Below are positions 1 through 5,736 of a stretch of DNA of 12,455 bases, piece by piece. This DNA is from Thermoplasmata archaeon (GTDB taxonomy: Archaea; Thermoplasmatota; Thermoplasmata; Lutacidiplasmatales; UBA184): positions 1 to 12,455 of the forward strand of contig JASIEC010000039.1 in NCBI GenBank assembly GCA_030046135.1. Reading direction: 5' to 3'. A model generated the notes under the pieces. The model was not told the origin of the DNA and did no database searches. It worked only from the letters and a program-made list of their open reading frames with translations. Both the position numbers and the translations under genes were made by a program. How positions within the stretch are numbered: position 1 is the first letter of the stretch; every line of letters starts with the position of its first letter.

Positions 1-70
1 CTTCGAGAAAGAACGCTCTCCGCGCCGTCGCGCGGGGGTTCCGTCCCCGAACGCGCGCGTAGAGGACGGC

Positions 71-88
71 CGCCGCGTCGGCGCGGCG
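71..88 (-). terminator. GC hairpin directly after the kbl stop codon
   Basis: A 7-bp perfect inverted repeat (71-77 with 82-88, loop 78-81) begins at the base next to the kbl stop codon (89-91). Read on the minus strand it would fold into a GC-only hairpin at the 3' end of the tdh-kbl mRNA. No T-run follows at once; a pyrimidine-rich stretch appears only near the window edge (about 1-16). It could be a weak terminator or a 3'-end stabiliser, or a chance palindrome in very GC-rich DNA. Nothing else is recognisable in 1-88. Confidence 0.3.
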
Positions 89-1291
89 CTACAGCAGCCC
101 GACGTCGCGGCCCGCCGTGGTGAACGCGTCGATCGCGGTGCCGAGCTGGTCGTCGGTGAGCGCCGCGTTGAGGATCGTGCGGATCCGGGCCCGGTCCCGG
201 GCGACCATCGGGAAGACGATCGGCAGCGCGAAGACGCCGAGCTCGAACAGCCGCTCGCTCATCCGCTTCGCGGCGCCGCTCTCCCCGACGAGGACCGGGG
301 TGATCGGCGTCCGGCTCGCGCCGAGGTCGAAGCCGAGCGCGCGCATCTCGCTCTGGAACCGCCGGGTCCGCTCCCACAGCCTCTGGACGTGCTCGGGCTC
401 GCTCTCGAGGACGTCGATCGCCGCGAGGCACGCGGCGGCGACCGCGGGAGGATGCGAGCCGCTGAGGAGCCAGGTCCTCGACCTGTTGTAGGCGAAGTCG
501 ACGAGATCCTTCGACCCCGAGACGTGCCCGCCGACGACGCCGAACGCCTTCGAGAACGTCCCCATCTCGGCCTGGACCCGGTCGCGGCCGAGGTGGAAGT
601 GGGAGACGATCCCGCGCCCGCCCTCGCCGAGCACCCCTTCCCCGTGGGCGTCGTCGACGTAGACCATCGCGCCGTGCTCGGCGGCGAGCCCGGCGATCTC
701 GGGGAGCGGGGCGATGTCCCCGTCCATCGAGAAGACCCCGTCGGTGACGACGAGGATCCGGCGGTACGCGGGCGCGTGACGCTCCGCCTCCCCGAGGACC
801 CGCTCGAGATCGGCGGCGTCCGCGTGCCGGTAGACGGCGCGCTCGGCCCGGGCGAGGCGCAGGCCGTCGATGATGCTGCCGTGGTTGAGCTCGTCGCTCA
901 CGACGAGGTCCCCCTCGCCCACCAGCTGCGGGAGGAGCCCCGAGTTCGTCGCGAAGCCGCTCTGGTAGACGAGCGACGCCTCGGCGCGCTTGAACCGGGC
1001 GAGCCGGCGCTCGAGCTCGACGTGGAGGTCCATCGTCCCCGCGATCGGGCGGACCGAACCCGAGCCCGCGCCGTGGCTCCGAAGCGCGGCGACGGCGGCC
1101 TCGACGACCTTCGGGTGCGTCGAGAGCCCGAGGTAGTTGTTCGAGCAGAGCATCAGGACGCGCCGGCCGTCGATCGTGCAGCGCGGCGTGCTCGGGCCCG
1201 CGAGGACCTTGAGCTTCCAGTCGAGGTCCTGCGCGACGAGCTCGCGGACCTCCGCGCCGAGGAACGCCGTCGGGTCCCGGCCGGGGCTCAC
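89..1291 (-). CDS. kbl: 2-amino-3-ketobutyrate CoA ligase (glycine C-acetyltransferase)
   Basis: This is a 400-residue PLP enzyme of the alpha-oxoamine synthase family. It splits 2-amino-3-ketobutyrate with CoA into glycine and acetyl-CoA in the cytosol. The expected residues are visible: His137 in DELNHGSIIDG, which stacks on the PLP ring; Ser188 in DGVFSMDGD; Asp213 and His216 in VDDAHG; and the Schiff-base lysine Lys248 in GTFSKAFG. The length matches the bacterial enzyme (about 398 residues). I chose the GTG at 1291 because it overlaps the tdh stop in a GTGA arrangement and has GGAGG seven bases upstream (1299-1303). Its placement directly after threonine dehydrogenase sets the substrate specificity; alone, the sequence could also be read as another alpha-oxoamine synthase such as 8-amino-7-oxononanoate synthase. 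The family is certain and the exact reaction very likely. Confidence 0.93.
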   Translation of the reverse strand: MSPGRDPTAFLGAEVRELVAQDLDWKLKVLAGPSTPRCTIDGRRVLMLCSNNYLGLSTHPKVVEAAVAALRSHGAGSGSVRPIAGTMDLHVELERRLARFKRAEASLVYQSGFATNSGLLPQLVGEGDLVVSDELNHGSIIDGLRLARAERAVYRHADAADLERVLGEAERHAPAYRRILVVTDGVFSMDGDIAPLPEIAGLAAEHGAMVYVDDAHGEGVLGEGGRGIVSHFHLGRDRVQAEMGTFSKAFGVVGGHVSGSKDLVDFAYNRSRTWLLSGSHPPAVAAACLAAIDVLESEPEHVQRLWERTRRFQSEMRALGFDLGASRTPITPVLVGESGAAKRMSERLFELGVFALPIVFPMVARDRARIRTILNAALTDDQLGTAIDAFTTAGRDVGLL

Positions 1292-2349
1292 CAGCGGGCC
1301 TCCAGCGACACCTTCGCCGCCTGCTGGCTCTCGATCAACTCCATCGCCCGGGCGATCTCGGGGATCGGAAGGCGGTGCGTGATGATCGCGAGGACCTTCT
1401 CGCGGAACGCCGGTCGCGCGAGCAGGGACTTCACCTGGTACCACGTCTCGAACATCCGGCGGCCGAAGATCCCGTGGACCCGGGCCGCCCGGAAGACGAT
1501 CGCCGAATCGACGTCGAGCGACGCCGACCGGTCGAACAGGCCGAGGAGCGACACCCGACCGCCCGGGGTCAGCGCCTCGAACGCGAGCGCGAGGGACTCG
1601 GGCCGCCCGGACATCTCGAGGGCGACGTCCGCGCCGCGCCCGCTCAGCTCCTCGCGGATCCGCCCCGCGAGGCCCTCGCGCTCCTCGAGGGGGTTGAAGA
1701 CCCGATCGACGCCCATCGCGCGGGCGAGGTCGAGCCGGAGCGGGTTCACCTCGGTCGCGACGATCTTCTCCGCCCCGAACGTGCGCGCCGCGGCGATCGC
1801 GAGGAGGCCGATCGGTCCGCAGCCGGTGACGAGCACCTGCTTGCCGGCGAGATCCTCGACGCTGTCCTCCGGCAGCAGCGCGTGGACCGCGTTCCCGAGC
1901 GGCTCCTGGACGGAGGCGATCGCGGGATCGAGCGCGGGATCGTTCTTCCAGGCGTTCAGCGCGGGGAGGACCGCGTACTCCGCGAAGACGCCGTCGCGGT
2001 CGACGCCGAGGACCTCGACGTTCTCGCAGATGTGCATCTTCCCGGTCCGGCACTGGTAGCACGTCCCGTCGACGATGTGGGTCTCCGCCGAGACGTGGTC
2101 TCCCGGGGCGAGCCCCCGGACCCCGTCGCCGACGCGGACGACCTCGCCGCTCAGCTCGTGGCCGACGACGAGCGGGAGCCGGCGGAGGCGGCTCTCGGCC
2201 CACCGGTTCCATTGCCAGATGTGGACGTCGGTGCCGCAGACCGAGGAGGCCCGGACGCGCACGAGGACCTCGCCCGCGCGCGGCACCGGGTCCGGGACGG
2301 TGGCGATCTCGCCCCCCGGCGCGCGGCGCCGCTTGACGACCGCCTTCAC
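1288..2349 (-). CDS. tdh: L-threonine 3-dehydrogenase (zinc, NAD-dependent)
   Basis: This is a 353-residue medium-chain dehydrogenase that oxidises L-threonine to 2-amino-3-ketobutyrate, the substrate of the next gene. The catalytic zinc ligand Cys38 (with Thr40 of VCGTDVHIW) and the pair His64-Glu65 in GHELSGEV are present, as is Glu149 in VQEPLGNAV. The NAD-binding loop is GCGPIG at 176-181, with Glu200 after beta-2 favouring NAD over NADP. The segment HGIFGRRMFETWY (292-304) is typical of archaeal Tdh. The structural zinc site is altered: Cys97, Cys100 and Cys108 are there, but position 94, normally Cys, is Asp. The start is a GTG with little or no leader; a CCGTTAAG box lies about 35 bases upstream. 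It is translationally coupled to kbl by a 4-base overlap. Confidence 0.94.
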   Translation of the reverse strand: MKAVVKRRRAPGGEIATVPDPVPRAGEVLVRVRASSVCGTDVHIWQWNRWAESRLRRLPLVVGHELSGEVVRVGDGVRGLAPGDHVSAETHIVDGTCYQCRTGKMHICENVEVLGVDRDGVFAEYAVLPALNAWKNDPALDPAIASVQEPLGNAVHALLPEDSVEDLAGKQVLVTGCGPIGLLAIAAARTFGAEKIVATEVNPLRLDLARAMGVDRVFNPLEEREGLAGRIREELSGRGADVALEMSGRPESLALAFEALTPGGRVSLLGLFDRSASLDVDSAIVFRAARVHGIFGRRMFETWYQVKSLLARPAFREKVLAIITHRLPIPEIARAMELIESQQAAKVSLEARW

Positions 2350-2380
2350 CTCGACCGAGGCGCGCGAGCGAGGGAGGCTC

Positions 2381-2388
2381 CTTAACGG
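2381..2388 (-). promoter_or_regulatory. box A (TATA-like) promoter of tdh-kbl
   Basis: On the minus strand this reads CCGTTAAG, an AT island in a very GC-rich gap. Its centre is about 35 bases before the tdh GTG, which would give a start of transcription about 10 bases before the codon. The same TTAA-type element precedes other genes here at 27-29 bases. Confidence 0.5.
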
Positions 2389-2474
2389 TTCGTGTCCGGC
2401 GCGGAGCCCGTCGGTTACCCGGTCCCTATCGAGGGGGTAAAGAAGGGTGCGGACCCTTGTCGCTAGCGGAGACG

Positions 2475-2978
2475 ATGCCCGCGAACGGCGCCCCCGAGCT
2501 CCCCGCTCCCCGGAGCCCCCCGCGGCTCTGGACCGTCGCCGAGGCGGACGCCCGGATCGTGGCGCTCGCCGATCTCCTGCCCAAGCTCCGCGAGTGGGCC
2601 GAGCGGCTCGCGGAGGTCCGCGCGGGGCTCGGGCGGCTCACGTCGTTCTGGGGCCCGGAGCTCCCCTCCTCGGATCACGCCGACCACGCGCTCGCCGTCC
2701 GGCTCGCCAGCGAGGAGAAGAACCTGCTCCGGCGGCTCGACGAGGGCCTCGGCTCCCTCGCGGCCGAGGGGATCGAGGTGAAGGACCTCGAGGCGGGGCT
2801 CGTCGACTTCTACTCGCTCGTGGACGGCGAGCTCGCCTACCTCTGCTGGCAGCGGGGCGAGCCCTCGGTCCGGTTCTGGCACTCTCTCACCTCGGGGTTC
2901 CGGGGTCGCCGACCCCTGCCCGCCGCGTCGCCGGCGGTCGCGAGCGGCGTCGCCGGTCCGAGGAGCGCCCCGGGCTAG
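2475..2978 (+). CDS. DUF2203 family protein
   Basis: This is a 167-residue acidic helical protein matching the DUF2203 family, known from bacteria and archaea but of unknown function. The N-terminal helices start at LWTVAEADARI (19-29), with LLPKLREWAERL following. The family's C-terminal signature is clear: GIEVKDLEAGLVDFYSLVDG (99-118) followed by AYLCWQRGE and the WHSLTSGFRGRRPL segment (136-149). The tail after about 150 is low-complexity Ala/Pro/Gly. An in-frame TTG at 2457 would add six residues; ATG 2475 is preferred because GGAG lies just upstream and the conserved part begins later. A weak AT-richer patch, GGTAAAGAA (about 2435-2443), could be its promoter. It is divergent from tdh across a gap of about 125 bp and convergent with the next gene. 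Confidence 0.85.
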   Translation: MPANGAPELPAPRSPPRLWTVAEADARIVALADLLPKLREWAERLAEVRAGLGRLTSFWGPELPSSDHADHALAVRLASEEKNLLRRLDEGLGSLAAEGIEVKDLEAGLVDFYSLVDGELAYLCWQRGEPSVRFWHSLTSGFRGRRPLPAASPAVASGVAGPRSAPG

Positions 2979-3901
2979 ACCGCGGCGACGGCCCCGTCGA
3001 CGAGCCCGATCTCGCTCGCCCGGAGCGTGAGGACGAACGCGCCCAGCCCGCCCGCGATCGCCGTCGCGGCCGTCGCGAGCGGGAAGATCGTTCCGAGCGA
3101 CAAGAGGAGGAGCGTCACCGGCGCCGCGACGCCCGCCGCTCCGCCGACGACCCCGACCGCCGGCCGGTCCTCGCGGAGGGTCAGGAGGCCCGCGGCCGCG
3201 CAGACGATCGAGATCACGAACAGGAGCGCCGCCTCCCCCCCGACGTACGCGACGAACGTCTCGAGGTCGGGGAACGGGCTCAGCGTCACGTTCGTGCCGT
3301 TCGCGGCTCCCCCCGGCGCGAGCCCGACGACGAGCCCCTGCGAGCCCGCGTCGTAGACGGGCGAGACGAACGACAGCACCTCGACCGGGGAGTACCCGCC
3401 GAGGGTGATGTTCAGCGTGAACCCGCCGCTCGGGACCCCCGAGAACGCGAATGTCCCACCGCCCCCGGTGATCGCCGGCGCCCGGGCCGGTCCCTCGTCG
3501 GTGAGGAGGACGCGAGCGCCCACCGCCGGCGTCGTCGATCCGCCGGGGAGCTCTCGCACGATCTCCCCCGAGACGACGTAGGTGCTGGCCACCGTCGCCC
3601 GGACGCCCTCGTAGATGAGGACCCCCGCGGAGGCCGCCGCGAGCACGGCGACGAGCGCGAGCGCGACGGCGACGATCGGTCGGGCGCGCCATCGGCGGGG
3701 CCGCGGGATCGGGAGCGCGGGATATAGCCCGGGGAGCACCTCCCAGGAGTAGAGGGGCGGCAGGTCCCGGGGGGCGACGACCGGGACGGGGACGGCGCAA
3801 TGCGGGCAGGGAACCCACTGGGTCGGCGGCGACGGCGCGGGGGTGACGGTGATCGCCGTGCCGCACGCCGGGCAGCGGATCGAGACCGCGGGCGAGGCCA
3901 T
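2975..3901 (-). CDS. Membrane protein: zinc ribbon, carboxypeptidase-regulatory-like domain, C-terminal TM helices
   Basis: I do not recognise a named family for the whole 308-residue protein. It opens with a short zinc-ribbon motif (Cys10-x2-Cys13 and Cys32-x2-Cys35), then a Pro-rich stretch and a basic patch (PRPRRWRARP, about 67-76). A first membrane helix follows at about 76-98. Residues 108-200 look like a beta-sandwich of the carboxypeptidase regulatory-like type (VVSGEIVRE, AVGARVLLTDEG, GGTFAFSGVPSGGFTLNITLGGY), presumably outside the cell given the preceding helix. Three more hydrophobic segments lie at about 217-241, 246-268 and 271-294. Cytosolic zinc ribbon plus external sandwich suggests an envelope or signalling role; that is inference. 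ATG 3901 has a box A 29 bases upstream, so the mRNA is probably leaderless. Its stop lies in the same CTAG as the DUF2203 stop. Confidence 0.85.
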   Translation of the reverse strand: MASPAVSIRCPACGTAITVTPAPSPPTQWVPCPHCAVPVPVVAPRDLPPLYSWEVLPGLYPALPIPRPRRWRARPIVAVALALVAVLAAASAGVLIYEGVRATVASTYVVSGEIVRELPGGSTTPAVGARVLLTDEGPARAPAITGGGGTFAFSGVPSGGFTLNITLGGYSPVEVLSFVSPVYDAGSQGLVVGLAPGGAANGTNVTLSPFPDLETFVAYVGGEAALLFVISIVCAAAGLLTLREDRPAVGVVGGAAGVAAPVTLLLLSLGTIFPLATAATAIAGGLGAFVLTLRASEIGLVDGAVAAV

Positions 3902-3925
3902 CGCGCGAAACCGAGCGCCCCGGGG

Positions 3926-3934
3926 GTCTTAGCG
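3926..3934 (-). promoter_or_regulatory. box A promoter of the zinc-ribbon membrane protein
   Basis: On the minus strand this reads CGCTAAGAC, centred about 29 bases before ATG 3901. That is the spacing expected for a leaderless archaeal transcript. It sits at the start of the divergent DUF99 gene (TTG 3935), so the two genes share a gap of only 33 bases. Confidence 0.45.
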
Positions 3935-4570
3935 TTGCGTCGAGCGCTCGGCAAGGCACACCCCCGGCTGGCGGGCGTCGACGACGGGGCGTTCGACCGG
4001 GGCGACCGCGTCGCGCCGATCGCCGCGGTCGTCGTCTCGCTGCCCGACGCGGTGGAGGCGGTCGGCCTCTCCCGGGTCCGGGTCGACGGTCGCGACGGGA
4101 CCGCGCGGGTCGTCGCCCTCCTGCGCGCCGTCGGGCCGCCCGAGGGGGTTCGGGCGATCCTGGTCGACGGGCCGGTCGTGGGCGGCTTCAACGTGCTCGA
4201 TCTCGATGCGATCCGCCGGACGCTCGGCGTACCCGTGATCGCGGTGACGCGCCGCCGGCCCGAGTTCCCGAGGATCCGCGCCGCGCTCCTCCGGTGGTTC
4301 CCCCGGACCGCGCTCGCCCGGTACGCCCTGCTCCGTCGGCACCGCCTCGTCCGGGTGCCGACCGGCGGCGCCCCGATCTGGGCGGCGGCGAGCGGGTGCA
4401 CGGGCCGGGACGCGGTCGCGATCGTCCGACGGGCGATGGTCCGGGGGTACTGGCCGGAGCCGCTGCGGCTCGCGCACCTCGTCGCGTCGGCCGCCCGAGC
4501 GGCCCCCGGCCCCCGCGGACGAACGTTTAAGGGGAGCCGCCGCGGTCCCCGAGCGGGGCCTGTAGCTTAG
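3935..4570 (+). CDS. DUF99 (Endo_dU, UPF0215) family protein overlapping a tRNA gene
   Basis: This is a 211-residue protein of the archaeal DUF99 family, listed by Pfam as Endo_dU and structurally related to endonuclease V; a role in repair of deaminated DNA is family knowledge, not shown here. Signature segments are GVDDGAF (14-20), VRVDGRDGT (48-55), ILVDGPVVGGFNVLDL (75-90), GVPVIAVTRRRPE (98-110), ASGCTGRDA (152-160) and PEPLRLAHLVAS (174-185). The first plausible start is TTG 3935; longer in-frame versions would lie inside the divergent gene and look artificial. The family core ends at about residue 196. The frame then continues, with no stop, through the tRNA-Arg promoter and 15 bases into the tRNA, ending at a TAG in its D-arm. 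The family is sure; the start codon is moderately so. Confidence 0.82.
   Translation: MRRALGKAHPRLAGVDDGAFDRGDRVAPIAAVVVSLPDAVEAVGLSRVRVDGRDGTARVVALLRAVGPPEGVRAILVDGPVVGGFNVLDLDAIRRTLGVPVIAVTRRRPEFPRIRAALLRWFPRTALARYALLRRHRLVRVPTGGAPIWAAASGCTGRDAVAIVRRAMVRGYWPEPLRLAHLVASAARAAPGPRGRTFKGSRRGPRAGPVA
4524..4531 (+). promoter_or_regulatory. box A promoter of tRNA-Arg, inside the DUF99 reading frame
   Basis: CGTTTAAG is the most TATA-like element in this neighbourhood, centred about 28 bases upstream of the tRNA 5' end (4556). It encodes part of the C-terminal tail of the DUF99 protein, so one stretch is both promoter and coding sequence. Confidence 0.7.
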
Positions 4571-4660
4571 CCTGGAGAAAGTACTGGCCTTCTAAGCCAG
4601 AAGTCTCGGGTTCAAAGGTCCGGGGGCCGACCCCCCGGGCGGAAACTCCCGACAGGCCCG
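4556..4660 (+). tRNA. tRNA-Arg(UCU) with an intron in the T-loop
   Basis: The gene folds fully once a 30-base insert is removed. Acceptor GGGCCTG (4556-4562) pairs perfectly with CAGGCCC (4653-4659). The D-stem GCTT/AAGT is at 4565-4568 and 4579-4582. The anticodon stem CTGGC/GCCAG encloses the loop CTTCTAA, with anticodon TCT at 4591-4593. The T-stem TCGGG (4606-4610) pairs with CCCGA (4648-4652). The T-loop starts TTCAAA (4611-4616) and, after the insert, ends with T (4647), giving the consensus TTCAAAT. The mature length is 75 bases with discriminator G. D-loop GGA places A at position 20, a known arginine identity base. CCA is not encoded. The insert interrupts the loop between 59 and 60. 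A strong box A lies 28 bases upstream. Confidence 0.92.
4617..4646 (+). other. tRNA-Arg T-loop intron (position 59/60)
   Basis: This is the 30-base insert. It has a 3-base linker, a 7-bp stem CCGGGGG/CCCCCGG (4620-4626 and 4632-4638), a 5-base loop and the 3' tail GCGGAAAC. In the precursor, TTC of the T-loop can pair with GAA of the tail, leaving a 3-base AC|T bulge at the 3' splice site: a relaxed bulge-helix-bulge with a 3-bp centre. The boundary could shift by one base (leaving TTCAACT), but the seven-base T-loop allows little else. Removal by the archaeal tRNA-splicing endonuclease is inferred. Confidence 0.8.
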
Positions 4661-4671
4661 CCTCCTCGGCC

Positions 4672-5736
4672 CTAGGCGATCCCGACGTCGCGCGAGCACG
4701 ACTCGCAGAGGAGCGACGGCGATCCGGGGAGGACCGGACGCCCGCAGAGCGGGCACGTCGCCCTCGCCTCCGCCGCCGCGAGCAGCTCCTGGACGCTCGA
4801 ACGGAGCGCGGGGGAGCTGGACAGGGCGCCCGACGGGGCCCCGCCATCCGCGGTCTCCGGCGCCGGGAGGAACGCCTCGAGGCGGGGGTGGTAGAGGCCG
4901 GTCCGAGGATCGAACGCGACGACCCTCTGATCGACGAGCCCCGCGAGGGCGGAGTCGACGAGCTCGCGGACCCCCCCGAAGATGTGCGCGAGCTCGACCG
5001 TCGTGAGCCCGTTCGACTCGACGATCACCTCGAGGCACCGGCTCGCGAGCAGCGAGAGGTTCCCCGCGCCGACCCGATGGTCGACCCCCCAGGCGACGCG
5101 GGAGCTCCGCGGGACGCGGCGGGCCGCGGAGAGCCGACCGGCCCTCGGATCGGCGAGCAGCGAGCCGTGGACGAGATCGAGCTCGAACCGGACCCGTTCC
5201 TCCGCGAGGTAGAGGAGGATCGCGACCGAGAACGGGAGGACGGGCAGGGCCCGGCAGATCGCGAACCCCTGCGACGCCGAGCCGATCATCCGCGGCAGCT
5301 CGGGCCGGGGCCCCCCGGGCGCCGCGCGGTCGGCGTCCCCCCGCGCCCGAAGGAGGTGGTGCTCGCGGAGGAGGACCCTCGCGATCGCGCGGGCCGGCGG
5401 GCCCCCGCCGGGCGGGTGGAGCTCGGCGGAGCCGTCGTCCTCGAAGGCGATCCGCTCGAACGGGACGAGGAACTCCCAGCCGGGGCCGCCCGCGGCGGTC
5501 CCCGTCAGGACCAGCTCGCCCCGCTCGAACCGCGCGTCCGGGTGCGCGAGGGCGGCGTAGAGCGAGGAGAACGGACGCCCGTCGATCGTGAGCGCGATCG
5601 GTCCGATCGTGGGCCGCCGCCGGGCGGCGAACTCCTCGTACGCCCGGCCGAGCGATCGACGGGCCGGGACATCGAACCGCTCGTGGCCGAGCGCCGATGC
5701 GAACCCCTCGATCTCAGGCAGGGATACGACCGGCAC
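4672..5736 (-). CDS. Orphan protein with winged-helix-like segment and C-terminal zinc finger
   Basis: I cannot name a family for this 354-residue protein. The N-terminal half (about 1-130) is mixed alpha/beta with a Pro/Gly-rich insert near 105-115. Residues 150-235 contain the hydrophobic stretch LPVLPFSVAILLYLAEE, likely core helix rather than membrane. Residues 240-285 (SNGLTTVELAHIFGG, LVDSALAGLVDQRVVAF, GLYHPRLE) read like a winged helix: helix, recognition helix, then a beta wing. A Ser/Ala-rich linker leads to a zinc finger with Cys328, Cys331, Cys344 and Cys347. DNA binding is possible but is inference. The GTG start overlaps the end of the glycosyltransferase gene by 23 bases, with GAGGAG ten bases upstream, so it is translationally coupled to that gene. 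Its stop lies 11 bases from the convergent tRNA-Arg gene. Confidence 0.78.
   Translation of the reverse strand: MPVVSLPEIEGFASALGHERFDVPARRSLGRAYEEFAARRRPTIGPIALTIDGRPFSSLYAALAHPDARFERGELVLTGTAAGGPGWEFLVPFERIAFEDDGSAELHPPGGGPPARAIARVLLREHHLLRARGDADRAAPGGPRPELPRMIGSASQGFAICRALPVLPFSVAILLYLAEERVRFELDLVHGSLLADPRAGRLSAARRVPRSSRVAWGVDHRVGAGNLSLLASRCLEVIVESNGLTTVELAHIFGGVRELVDSALAGLVDQRVVAFDPRTGLYHPRLEAFLPAPETADGGAPSGALSSSPALRSSVQELLAAAEARATCPLCGRPVLPGSPSLLCESCSRDVGIA

Noticed and set aside
389..2059. Plus-strand open frame of 556 residues opposite kbl and tdh
   Set aside because: It is antisense to two enzymes with complete catalytic motifs and has a low-complexity translation.
2447..3727. Plus-strand open frame of 426 residues over the DUF2203 and membrane-protein genes
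   Set aside because: The DUF2203 frame and the antisense membrane protein both carry clear domain features; this frame has none.
3800..3934. Upstream extension of the DUF99 gene to an ATG at 3800
   Set aside because: The added 45 residues are Arg-rich nonsense lying over the zinc-ribbon coding region of the divergent gene; family members begin just before the VDDG motif.
4611..4630. Reading the tRNA-Arg T-arm without an intron
   Set aside because: The T-loop cannot close (no C61 to pair with G53) and no 3' acceptor strand matches at that distance; removing the insert gives perfect T-stem and acceptor pairs.
4661..4671. T-run terminator after tRNA-Arg
   Set aside because: The short gap before the convergent stop codon is GC-rich with no run of T; no terminator can be supported.
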